DNA from: Scatosoma sp045660265
Lineage (GTDB): Bacteria; Bacillota; Clostridia; Christensenellales; Borkfalkiaceae
DNA length: 64,000 nucleotides
Direction of reading: 5' to 3'
Assembly (NCBI GenBank): GCA_045660265.1
Contig: JAZRDM010000061.1
Span: forward strand, 33,241-97,240
Numbering within the stretch: the stretch's first letter is position 1; each line of letters begins with the position of its first letter. Under the pieces are notes generated by a model. The model was not told the origin of the DNA and made no database searches. It saw nothing but the letters and a program-made list of their open reading frames with translations. Shown here piece after piece: positions 1-8,900 of this stretch. The position numbers and the translations under genes are program-made.

Positions 1-1
1 G

Positions 2-163
2 TTGCTTGCAGAAAAAACTGCCCTTTCAAATGAACGCAAACAAATTTTAAAAGAATTAGGCATCACGGAAGAACAGCTTTCGCCTAAATTTAAATGCAAG
101 AAATGTTCGGACACGGGATTTTTACCGAGCGGCGTTTCCTGCGATTGCTATAAAAACAAGTAA
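2..163 (+). CDS. C-terminal end of a zinc-knuckle protein (DnaC/DnaI-like linker), partial
   Basis: An open frame enters from the left edge and ends at TAA 161-163, giving 53 visible residues. The tail has a CxxC...CxC cluster (CKKCSDTGF then CDC) after a charged, probably helical stretch. That Cys pattern resembles the zinc-binding segment that precedes the AAA+ module in helicase loaders of the DnaC/DnaI type. Here no AAA+ module follows, because the protein stops seven residues after the first Cys of the CxC pair region. It is therefore either another protein that ends in this knuckle or a truncated loader. The rest of the gene lies outside the window, so the function is left open. Confidence 0.55.
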   Translation: MLAEKTALSNERKQILKELGITEEQLSPKFKCKKCSDTGFLPSGVSCDCYKNK

Positions 164-269
164 TTTTTTACAGTTTTTTAAATATTTTAATAAAGCATAT
201 TGAAATTGCTTGCATTTTTTTAAGAAATAATGTAAAATAAATAGGCTTTCAGATGAGAGCCTAATAAAT

Positions 270-359
270 GCAGAGATGGCTGAGTGGTTTAAGGCGCACG
301 ATTGGAAATCGTGTGATGCAGGAATGTATCCGGAGGTTCAAATCCTCTTCTCTGCGCCA
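270..359 (+). tRNA. tRNA-Ser(GGA)
   Basis: The 7-bp acceptor stem gcagaga (270-276) pairs with tctctgc (349-355), with encoded CCA at 357-359. The anticodon arm has stem cacga/tcgtg and loop ttggaaa, giving anticodon GGA at 304-306. A long variable arm follows, as expected for class II tRNA-Ser, and the T-arm contains ggttcaaatcc. It decodes UCC/UCU. Its last 15 bases before the discriminator (340-354) are repeated at 545-559, after a small element. Confidence 0.96.
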
Positions 360-363
360 AAAA

Positions 364-399
364 ATACAGGTACGCAAACAAGCGTATCTGTATTTTTTT
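364..399 (+). terminator. Terminator of tRNA-Ser
   Basis: Stem atacaggtacgc / gcgtatctgtat with a short loop and one G-T pair, followed by seven T. It starts 5 bp after the CCA end of tRNA-Ser. Confidence 0.85.
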
Positions 400-413
400 G
401 TTGACCGAATTTT

Positions 414-559
414 GAAGAGGATTTGAGGGCGGGAACCGTTTTGCGAGAGCAAAACGCTTTGCCTCGCATTACTTCTATTGCGAAATAGTTGACAGCAAAG
501 GCGACAATTGATAATTGTCGAGTGGGGCGCGCCGCTAAAGGCGAAAATCCTCTTCTCTG
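414..559. repeat. tRNA-end mini-element, copy E1 (at tRNA-Ser)
   Basis: Element of 142 bp (414-555) whose ends are inverted copies of the tRNA-Ser 3' end: gaagaggattt on the left and aaatcctcttc on the right. The right-hand copy continues to 559 and matches tRNA-Ser 340-354 directly. Read on the minus strand the interior is the family core: a gcgcc/ggcgc hairpin (cgcctttagcggcgcgcc), a cgacaatt-atc-aattgtcg hairpin, a spacer, and a cgttttgc-tctc-gcaaaacg hairpin. Related copies lie at 20681, 20878 and 52381. No convincing gene lies inside. Confidence 0.85.
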
Positions 560-568
560 TACAAAAAA

Positions 569-594
569 AGCGGACGAAAACCGTCCGCTTTTTA
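569..594 (+). terminator. Second terminator after the tRNA-Ser end copy
   Basis: Stem agcggac / gtccgct with loop gaaaacc, followed by a T run. It directly follows the duplicated tRNA-Ser 3' end, so both the true tRNA end and its copy have a terminator. Confidence 0.8.
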
Positions 595-649
595 CTTTTT
601 TAACTGTTATAAAAAATTTCAACGCATACATGGGTGCTGCAAATCGCCA

Positions 650-1402
650 TTATACAAGCAATACGTCCATTACCAGCATCAAACAAAAGCCCACCAAAAG
701 CGCATACGTTGCGCCGCGCTCACCGCCGTGCGCGTGCGTTTCGGGAATCATTTCGTCGCTGATTACGTACAGCATTGTACCGCCTGCAAAGGCAAGTGCG
801 AAAGGCAAAATTACCGAAGCGATACTCACGGCAAAATAACCTATCAACGTGCCTACCACTTCCACAAGCCCTGTTGCCAACGCACAAAGGAAAGTCTTTT
901 TCTTGGATACACCCGCCGCAAGCATAGGCCCGATAATGACCATACCTTCGGGAATATTTTGCAACGCGATACCGCCTGCAATTAAAAACGCCTGCGTTAC
1001 GTCGCCCGAGCCAAACCCCACACCCGCTGCAATCCCTTCAGGTAAGTTGTGAATAGCAATCGCCGCTACAAACAGCAATACCTTACTTAAATTAGCATTG
1101 TTGTGTTCTTCTTGGTCAGGCCCCATCATCTTATGTAAATGCGGCACCAGCTTATCGACGAAATTTAAACAAACTGCGCCCGTAAAAATCCCTAACACCG
1201 TAATAAGAAGTTTCCATTCCCCGCCGTATTCCAGCGAAGGAAGCACCAAACCCAACACCGCAGCGGCAAGCATAACCCCTGCCGCAAAGGATAATACAAT
1301 ATCCGAAAATTTATGGGAAATGTTTTTACATAAAAACCCGATTGCCGCGCCGATTACCGTCGCGCCGCCGACGCCAAGCGCCGTCAATAGTACCATATCC
1401 AT
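650..1402 (-). CDS. ZIP family divalent metal transporter
   Basis: A 250-residue polytopic membrane protein of the ZIP family (ZupT-like subgroup), expected to import zinc or related divalent metals across the cytoplasmic membrane. The two metal-site helices are clear: HNLPEG in the fourth predicted helix and QNIPEG in the fifth. A His/acid-rich loop (residues about 88-104, with HLHKM and QEEHNN) sits between helices 3 and 4, as in other ZIPs. Length is normal for bacterial members. The start ATG follows an AGGGG Shine-Dalgarno. It is downstream of lgt but separated from it by a terminator, so it is probably transcribed alone. Metal specificity cannot be read from the sequence. Confidence 0.9.
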   Translation of the reverse strand: MDMVLLTALGVGGATVIGAAIGFLCKNISHKFSDIVLSFAAGVMLAAAVLGLVLPSLEYGGEWKLLITVLGIFTGAVCLNFVDKLVPHLHKMMGPDQEEHNNANLSKVLLFVAAIAIHNLPEGIAAGVGFGSGDVTQAFLIAGGIALQNIPEGMVIIGPMLAAGVSKKKTFLCALATGLVEVVGTLIGYFAVSIASVILPFALAFAGGTMLYVISDEMIPETHAHGGERGATYALLVGFCLMLVMDVLLV

Positions 1403-1421
1403 AATTAGCCCCTTTGTTTAA

Positions 1422-1451
1422 AACGAGCCTTATCTCTAAATAAGGCTCGTT
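1422..1451 (-). terminator. Terminator between lgt and the ZIP gene
   Basis: Perfect 11-bp stem aacgagcctta / taaggctcgtt with an 8-nt loop, located after the lgt stop and before the ZIP start. Confidence 0.75.
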
Positions 1452-1486
1452 ATTATTGTATGCAAACAACGAAACCTAATGTAACG

Positions 1487-2458
1487 CTAAATTTCGTTCA
1501 TAATTTTCTGTCGTTTGTCTTCGTATTCCGTTTGCGTAATAATGCCGTCGTCGTAAAGAGCCTTCAATTCGCGCAAAGCATCCATTTTAGCAACCTTTAC
1601 CCTATCAGCAAACTCTTTACGCTTACGAGCGGCTTCTACCTTGATTTCCGCTTGCCATACTTCACATTTTCGGTGTAACGTTTTAAATATGATATTCTTT
1701 TTAAACAGAATTAACAGCGTCGCCTCTATCCACATAATTACGCACAGGAATTGCGCGGGCGTTAAGAAGAAGCCGGTAGAACCACGGTCGTCCCCGCGGA
1801 AAAACTCCATAATGAAACGGAAAATACCGTAGGCAATAAAGTACAACTCGATATTATGTTCACGAAACTTTTTATAGAAGATAATCATTACTAAGAAGAG
1901 AGCCAGCTCGAACACCGCTTCAAAAAGCTGTGTAGGAAGCAAAGGCAAACTTCCGCCGTTAGGACCGCCCGGATATAATTTTGCCGCGCGGCTGCCAGCA
2001 GGAAAGGATACGCCAAAGATGCTGTCCGTTACACCGCCATAGCAACAACCCGCAAAATAACAGCCTAAACGCCCGATTCCGTGCGCAATAACAATGCCGG
2101 GTACGATTAACGAAAAATAGGTAAGTGCGTTGCCTTTTGCCGCAGGAACAAAGAAATGAATAAGCAATACCATGGCAGGAAATGCGCCAAAAACACCGCC
2201 CAGCCACGTGATACCGCCGAATTTCCATTCGCCTGCTTCAATCGAGTGAAATAACCCGTTAAACAAATATGCAGACGCGTACAAAACAAGAGCACCGGGA
2301 ATAGACACACAAAAGAGCCTAATAAACGTGTTGCTTGTAACCTTTTCGCGACGGAAAATAAGATTGTACATCACGATAAGGCAGGCAATACCGCCGATTG
2401 CTATCATTAACCCGTACATAGGGATTTTTAATTCGCCTATTTTTAAAGTAGGATACAT
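1487..2458 (-). CDS. lgt: Prolipoprotein diacylglyceryl transferase with C-terminal SHOCT domain
   Basis: Lgt transfers diacylglycerol from phosphatidylglycerol to the lipobox Cys of prolipoproteins, at the membrane. Residues 1-260 are a seven-helix Lgt core: the signature HGIGRLGCYFAGCCYGG contains the essential HGR region, and RFIMEFFRGDDRG matches the later Lgt signature. Length (323 aa) exceeds the usual 260-290 because of a tail, residues about 275-323, of coiled charged sequence ending in LKALYDDGIITQTEYEDKR, which is a SHOCT motif. The fusion is unusual. Start is set by an AAGGAG site. At least seven lipoprotein substrates are encoded in this window. The enzymatic call is firm; the tail's role is unknown. 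Confidence 0.93.
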   Translation of the reverse strand: MYPTLKIGELKIPMYGLMIAIGGIACLIVMYNLIFRREKVTSNTFIRLFCVSIPGALVLYASAYLFNGLFHSIEAGEWKFGGITWLGGVFGAFPAMVLLIHFFVPAAKGNALTYFSLIVPGIVIAHGIGRLGCYFAGCCYGGVTDSIFGVSFPAGSRAAKLYPGGPNGGSLPLLPTQLFEAVFELALFLVMIIFYKKFREHNIELYFIAYGIFRFIMEFFRGDDRGSTGFFLTPAQFLCVIMWIEATLLILFKKNIIFKTLHRKCEVWQAEIKVEAARKRKEFADRVKVAKMDALRELKALYDDGIITQTEYEDKRQKIMNEI

Positions 2459-2495
2459 ATATTCTCCTTAAAGCGCAAAAACTGCGCTTTTTAAC

Positions 2496-2525
2496 GGAAA
2501 CCCGTATAAAACTATACGGGTTTCC
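2496..2525 (-). terminator. Terminator after the FN3-type lipoprotein gene
   Basis: Stem ggaaacccgtata / tatacgggtttcc around a 4-nt loop, 30 bp downstream of the stop at 2556. A second small hairpin (aaagcgca/tgcgcttt, 2470-2491) lies immediately before the lgt Shine-Dalgarno. Confidence 0.75.
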
Positions 2526-2555
2526 TTGCGTTTGTTTAAATGTTAGACAACGAAA

Positions 2556-5500
2556 TTAGATACGTGCAGCTGCAGAAGCGATATAAACGCCCGTGCTTCT
2601 CGTACCGCCGTTTACGACAACTTCTACTTCGTCAATCATGTTAGACGTAATCTTCGTTACTTCAGCTCCATCATATTCGATATAAGGAGCATAGCTCTTA
2701 AGTTCAGCATACGTAATCTTCATGTTCGTCCACTTGGAAACAACAATTTCGTTGTTGCCGTCTGCTAACGTGTAACCATCTTTCAAGGTAATCTTGATGG
2801 AATAACCGAATTTTGCTTCGTCAGGGAAGGTCCACGAAATTTGGCTAGTCGTTTTTTCAAGCTGAGTAACTGCCTTGTAAACGGTAATCGTTTGCTGATT
2901 TTGACCCTTCGATTGTACGTAATAGGTGCTACCTTCGAACTTACCGCCCTTTGCCATAACTACAACGTCGTAAGCATTAGCGGATTCTACAGGATATTTA
3001 TACGTCAACTGACCTTCGCCGTTTCTATTATCGTCAATACCCTTCAATTCACGGCTAGTACCGCCAATCTTAATTTCATAATTGTAGGTTGCTGTAGGTT
3101 CGTACGTAATCGTAATTACGATAGAGCCGCCTGCTTCGTGTTGCGTTGCGGGATTACCATCTGCATCTACGTAAGACAACGAGAATTCGGGATCTCTTAC
3201 TCTTGCCGTCAATTGATTTGCTTTCCAGCTTTCAGAGTTAATGGTGTTGATTCTATCACCAACTGCATAAATTTCTACTGCAAACGTCTTATCAGGATCG
3301 ATAAAGCCGGGAGCGAAGCTCGTTTCCGAAACAGACAAGGTCTTCGTCTTATCGCCGTATTTTACAAAATATTCTTTTGCGTTAGGAACTTCATCCCACG
3401 TATACGAATCGCCATCTCTGGTAACGTTAAGCTTAGGAAGCTTCGTAAACGCTGCCTTTTCGGACAAATCGGAAGAAATATACATGCCGTTATCGCTGTA
3501 TGCTTGCACGCGGAATTCATAGTCTGCTGCGGGATATTTTACAGGATCGGAAATATCAAATCTATTAGCGTCAACAATTAAATCTTCTCTGGTATCGAAG
3601 TTGTAAACGCGATATCTGATATCAACACCCGAAACGTTGGTAGGCGCGTTCCATACAAGCCAGTTGTTGCCGTCTACCTTTTCCGTATTGAAGATAGGCG
3701 CAGCAAGCTTGGTGAAGGTTGCTACAGCGGAAGGAACGCTCGTTACATAGTAAGTATTCGTGTCCTCGTCCATCTTGTTTGCAACTGCGCGTATAAACAA
3801 CGTGTTGCTGCCTTCCGTGATATAATCTCTCATGTTGATCGCTTCGTTAGAGTTAGCAAATTCCGTTTCAGAACCAGACCAGTATACGTTGTATACGGTT
3901 GCTTTGGGGTTAGCGCCGCCGTTCCAGTCAAGGATATCGCCATCTTGATCGGATACAAGCTTGATTTGCGTAGGAGCTTGCAAACGAACGATTCTAATTT
4001 CAGAGGTGTAGTTAGAAGCAAGCAATGCTTCGCCGTCGCCTGCTGCGCAAACGCTGAGTTTTGCTTCGCCTGCGCCGAGGTTTTCTAAGTCGAATTCAGC
4101 AACTTCCGTCGTAACGATATCCGCAAGGCATTTTACGCCGTAGCCGTTTGCGTTAGAAACGCCGTCCCATTGCGCTTTATATTCTTGGAAGCTTACTTCC
4201 TTAGGTTGCGCAAGTACGGTAACTTCTGCCTTCAAGTTTTCGCTGGTGAGCGAAGAAAGGCTGATACGTCTTTCCGTAGCAAAGTACTTCGTCGTACCAA
4301 GGGATTGAATGAAGAAGTTGATTTGCTTTTCGTCTTTTTCTTCTACGCTGCTAAGTTGTTCGTAGTTGATGTTTACAACTGCGTTTTCGTGGTTATCACG
4401 AATCTTTTGATCTTCTTTATAAATTGCATAACCAGCAGCTGCCGTTTCAGGTAACCACTTAATCGAAATACCGTTTTTAATGTTGGTAGCGTCGCTGACG
4501 ATAAATTCTCTTACAGGACGGTTAGGAGCTGCCAAACGGGTAACGGTGATGGGTTTGCAATATTGCGAATCATACGCGCCCGTATCGTCTACGGCAAGCG
4601 TTTGAATGCTGATTTGATACGTACCTACTTGAGAGAAGGTTACGTTTTGTTCGGAACCGAACGTCGTGATGCCTACGCCTAAATCGTAAATGTCTACTTT
4701 GCCATCGGGATTAACAACCTTGAAGTTATAACCAGCAACGTCGCCCGTCATTACATTCCATCTTACGAAGTTAGCTTCTTGGCCGTCAAGTTCGATATCT
4801 TCAATCCATTCGAGCTTGGGAGCTTGCAAAAGTTTTACTCTTTGTTCAAGCGACCAGCTTGCAAAGTATGCCGTACCTTCTTGCGTGATAGGCTTTACTT
4901 CAATTTTAATTTCTTTACCTGCTTCGATATCTTCGAAAGCGTTGGTTTCTACGGGAGCTAATTCTTTACCGTTTACACGGATTGCATAGCCTTGCGCACC
5001 GTCAACTTCGTCCCATTTCAAAATACCGTCAACAATGTTGAAGTTGGTAACTTCGCCCAAGAATACAAAGCTAGATTCTTGGCTTTCAGCAGAGTCGAAA
5101 GAGTTTACCTTATCGCCAAGTGCTTTTACGGTTACAGCAAAGTTGTTGTTTTCTGCGTCGTAATCAACAAGCGTACCAGAAACGTTATCGTCATAAAGGC
5201 TACCGTTGATGTATACTGCATATCTTGCAGCCTTACCGATACCCGTCCAAGTTAAGTATTGGCCGTCGTATTTTACGTCGGTGGGAGCTACTAAGTATTC
5301 TTTGCTTACTTCTACGCTCCATTCAGAGAAGCTCGAATCGTCAAGCGCGATGGGCTTAATTTGAATTTTGTTTACACCCGTTTCAAATTCGTTGTATTCT
5401 AAAGCGGGCGTACGAAGTTCTTCACCATTGATTTTAAGGATATATTCGTTTGCACCTTCTACTTCAGGCCAAGACATTTTACCTTCTTCGTCAAAGGTAA

Positions 5501-5837
5501 TTTCGGTAATCTTAGGTAAACGCGTAAAGATTTTCGAAGCGGATTCGCCCGATTTATCTTTGCCGTTTGCCGTAATGGTAATTTCTACCTGTTCTACGTC
5601 TGCTTTTACTTTATACGCAAACTTATTGGTGGACGACGTGTATTCTTTTTCGCCATCAATTTGAATGGTATAATTTTCTGCGTCTTCTACGGCACCCCAC
5701 GTAATTGTAGAGCCGTCATACTTAATAGTGCTTTGATCCACTGCGCCAATTTCGCCACACGCCGCCAACAACGTACAGAATGCAACGATAACCGCCGTAG
5801 CCAATGTCAAGAAGAATTTCTTGAATTTTGCGTTCAT
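2556..5837 (-). CDS. Large lipoprotein with FN3-like tandem domains
   Basis: A 1093-residue exported lipoprotein. The N-terminus is a lipoprotein signal peptide (Lys-rich start, hydrophobic stretch, LLAACG lipobox, Cys at about residue 27). The rest is roughly ten tandem beta-sandwich units of 85-100 residues with recurring phrases such as WGAVEDAENY, WPEVEGANEY, WDEVDGAQGY and WDEVPNAKEY. This is the W..V..A..Y pattern of fibronectin type III-like domains. No catalytic motif was seen. Such proteins usually act as adhesins or spacers; that role is inferred. It is preceded by an AGGAGGT ribosome site and lies first in the block of large surface genes. Codon use looks like that of its neighbours. 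Confidence 0.8.
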   Translation of the reverse strand: MNAKFKKFFLTLATAVIVAFCTLLAACGEIGAVDQSTIKYDGSTITWGAVEDAENYTIQIDGEKEYTSSTNKFAYKVKADVEQVEITITANGKDKSGESASKIFTRLPKITEITFDEEGKMSWPEVEGANEYILKINGEELRTPALEYNEFETGVNKIQIKPIALDDSSFSEWSVEVSKEYLVAPTDVKYDGQYLTWTGIGKAARYAVYINGSLYDDNVSGTLVDYDAENNNFAVTVKALGDKVNSFDSAESQESSFVFLGEVTNFNIVDGILKWDEVDGAQGYAIRVNGKELAPVETNAFEDIEAGKEIKIEVKPITQEGTAYFASWSLEQRVKLLQAPKLEWIEDIELDGQEANFVRWNVMTGDVAGYNFKVVNPDGKVDIYDLGVGITTFGSEQNVTFSQVGTYQISIQTLAVDDTGAYDSQYCKPITVTRLAAPNRPVREFIVSDATNIKNGISIKWLPETAAAGYAIYKEDQKIRDNHENAVVNINYEQLSSVEEKDEKQINFFIQSLGTTKYFATERRISLSSLTSENLKAEVTVLAQPKEVSFQEYKAQWDGVSNANGYGVKCLADIVTTEVAEFDLENLGAGEAKLSVCAAGDGEALLASNYTSEIRIVRLQAPTQIKLVSDQDGDILDWNGGANPKATVYNVYWSGSETEFANSNEAINMRDYITEGSNTLFIRAVANKMDEDTNTYYVTSVPSAVATFTKLAAPIFNTEKVDGNNWLVWNAPTNVSGVDIRYRVYNFDTREDLIVDANRFDISDPVKYPAADYEFRVQAYSDNGMYISSDLSEKAAFTKLPKLNVTRDGDSYTWDEVPNAKEYFVKYGDKTKTLSVSETSFAPGFIDPDKTFAVEIYAVGDRINTINSESWKANQLTARVRDPEFSLSYVDADGNPATQHEAGGSIVITITYEPTATYNYEIKIGGTSRELKGIDDNRNGEGQLTYKYPVESANAYDVVVMAKGGKFEGSTYYVQSKGQNQQTITVYKAVTQLEKTTSQISWTFPDEAKFGYSIKITLKDGYTLADGNNEIVVSKWTNMKITYAELKSYAPYIEYDGAEVTKITSNMIDEVEVVVNGGTRSTGVYIASAAARI

Positions 5838-5894
5838 AAGTTACCTCCTATGTTATCATACGAAATTTTTTTTCGATTGATTTTTTGTTTTGTT

Positions 5895-5919
5895 CGGTTG
5901 GGGCGGGTTGCCCCAACCG
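5895..5919. other. Strong hairpin between two surface-protein genes
   Basis: Stem cggttggggc / gccccaaccg with a 5-nt loop. It lies downstream of the 1421-aa gene on the minus strand but no T-tract follows on either strand. It may be an RNA stabiliser or processing site instead of a classical terminator. Confidence 0.5.
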
Positions 5920-5945
5920 AGATTGTTAAGTTAGGAATTAGTTAA

Positions 5946-8900
5946 TTAGTACCACTTTGCAACGAGGACAAGGTTGGTATCCCAGTCATAAGTCGTAACG
6001 TTTCTCCATTCGCCCTTATTGCTTAAATATGTTTTGTTCGTACCTTCTTGTACAAACCCTGCAAAATTGGATGCTCCCGAGGCATACGATAAAACCCAAC
6101 TGGTATCTACCGAGCTTAAGCTTTGTTCATATCTTACATTCTCTCTACAAATTTCACTACCATCTTTATTTTTGAAAATAATTTGATAGGTTTGTTTTTC
6201 TTTCTTACCATAGAGATAAAGATCTCCCGCCGTCTTTGAGCCGTCCTTGCTGTTATCAATTTTATCAATCGCTTCACCAGAGTAACTGTTGTTTGTATAC
6301 CAACCGGTTAACTTATGACCTTTACCAACGCCGCCGTCCCACAGCTTGAAGCCGCCGGATATTTCCGTTTGGTCCATGGTATACGTTTCATATTTTTGAT
6401 AAGTTCCGTCAAGATAGTAGTAAATCGTATACGTGTTAGCTTGCCAACGCGCTACGTAGGTTACGTTCGTTTGGCTAGTTTCATTACCGTTTACCGTAAT
6501 CGTACTGCCTGCCTTATCCGATTCATTATTATTCTTAAACCATCCCAAGAAGGTATAGCCAGTACGGCTTACCGTAGGAGGCGTTAAGGTTATCGAATCG
6601 TGATAAGCTTGCGTTGTCATAGACGCTTGATTACCATATCCGGTAAGCACACCGCCGTTTGCATTGAAGGTGATGTAGATAGGCATATCGAATACTGCCA
6701 CCAATTCTACGTTTCTTGCAGGTACGCGGCTGCTTACGTCGCAGTAATTTCCAGTGTACTTATCTTTCCAACCCTTAAATACTGCCGTCTTTTCGGTTGC
6801 GTATGCGGTTGCGTATTGCTGAGCATCGTTAATTGCCGTCATCATGCTTTCGTTATACGTCAACGTTACCTCTTTCTTTTGCGATCCGCCAACAATAAAC
6901 GTTACGGTGTACGAATTGATGCTAAACTTCGCATAAATGCTTTCAGGACCGATAACTTCGTGATTGAAGTCGTATTCCTGCGTCAATCCAGAATCTTTAT
7001 ACCAACCTACGAAGGTGTAACCTTCCTTGATAGGATCGGTAGGTTTGGATACTCTCGTATCAAAATGCTTTTGTTGGGTTGTCGAAGCTACGTTTCCGTC
7101 TACATACCAAGTGAACGTGTAAGGAGTTCTTGTGTATACGGGATATGCATTCGTATCTTTTGCAAGGTTGTAAACGCCCTTAGATGCGCCCGTTGCATAA
7201 GTAACAATTTCCTTATTCGTTGCGTCTGCGCCGTACTCTCTCCATGCCCAACCTTCAAAGTCATGGCCTTCTTTCGAGGGAGCTACACCGAAGTTGAAGG
7301 GCTGATCGTAGGTTACGGTTACGTATTCAATGCCGGTATTTGTTGTTAAAGCAACCGTATAATCATTTGCTTCAAACGCTGCAAGGTATTTCTTGTTGCC
7401 CGTGCTGTTTGTTAATTGCGTGATATACGATTTCACTTCGTCCGTATAATCGTAGTCGCCGTCGCTATCTACTACCCAGCCTACGAAGGTGTAACCCGTC
7501 TTGCCAGGCGCTTCGCTGCCGGAAAGCAAATACTTCGTATCTTCAATGGTATACGTATCCGTAGTGAATTCTGTGTTGCCGAAATAGTAGGTAATCGTAT
7601 ACTTAATCGTTTCAAAGATAGGATACCACGTGGTTCCCGTGCTTTCGAGGATGTACATATCTCCGCCGGCGCTTACCATAGGAGTAGAGCTGTACTCACT
7701 CGTGCTCCAACCAAGGAAGGTATACCCTTCTTTTGCAGATTCGGGGAATGCGTATCTTTCATTTACGAAGAAGTATTTCGTTTCGCCGTTGCTTGCATTA
7801 ACAAAGGTAAATACTCTCGCTAATTCGAAATGCGCGTAGATCAAGATTTCATCATCCATTGCATTTAATTCAATGGTAAAATCGTTGTCATATTGAACAG
7901 CGTCATCGGACATGGAATCAAACCAACCGATAATTCTGCGTTGTTCCTTTTCGTAGTATGCAGGACACCACGATTCTACTTTACCCAAGGCTTGACTTAA
8001 CGTCATACCGTGGGTAACGTTTTCCGCTACGTTAGCCGTACCGTCAACGTAGAAGACAACGGTATATCTATTGATTTCGAAATATGCCGTCAACGTCCAA
8101 TCCTTCTTGATCTCCGTCGAGAAGTAGAATTGATCGCCGTTTTCGTTTACCCAATATTTAAACGTGTAGCCTTTCTTAACAGGTTGAGCGGGTTCGATTA
8201 CCTCGTCGCCCCAGTTGATAACTTGTTCGTTATACGTCTTGCCGTCCGAAACAAACGTAACGTTAAATTTCTTAATTTCCCATTGCGCTCTCAACAAGAA
8301 GCCTTCGTCTGCCACCTTGTTTTCAGATGCCAACGTGTTTTCTAAACCGATTGTAGCAAACGTAAACTTATCTACGTATGCGTTTGTATCACCCACGAAG
8401 ATGTCCGTTCCGTCTAACTGCCAACCGAGGAAGTTGTAGCCTTCACGCGTAGGAATAGGCAATTGATTGCCTTGACCGTAAGTAATTATATCCATACCGT
8501 CATAGTCGCCGTATACCGTACCGCCGTTTGCAAACCAAGAATATTCAAACTTCTTAGGTTCGTACTTCGCGTACGCTTTCTTGGTACCATACGTGTACGA
8601 AGGTAAGTAGGCTACAGGCGTATCCGAATAGTCTTCCGTGAAGCACCAACCCACAAATTCGTAACCGAAGTTTCTCATTACTTCTTCTGCAGGTTTCAAT
8701 TCTACCGTGGAAGACGAATAATAATACTTATCCGTGTCGATATGTTCTAATACACCGCTTTCGTAATTCATTGCATAGTAGTCAATCGCATAATCCGTCG
8801 TTTCCCACATTGCATAATATACGTACGTGCTGTACTTATTCACCATCGTGATACCGTTTACCGCTTGTTCGTCACCAGACGGGTAACGGCTTGCATACCA

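Noticed and set aside
2..163. Complete DnaC helicase loader
   Set aside because: Only a zinc-knuckle tail is seen and it ends at a stop codon with no AAA+ module following.
489..839. Open frames across tRNA-Ser element E1 and the ZIP gene
   Set aside because: They translate a hairpin element or the antisense of the ZIP gene, without ribosome sites.
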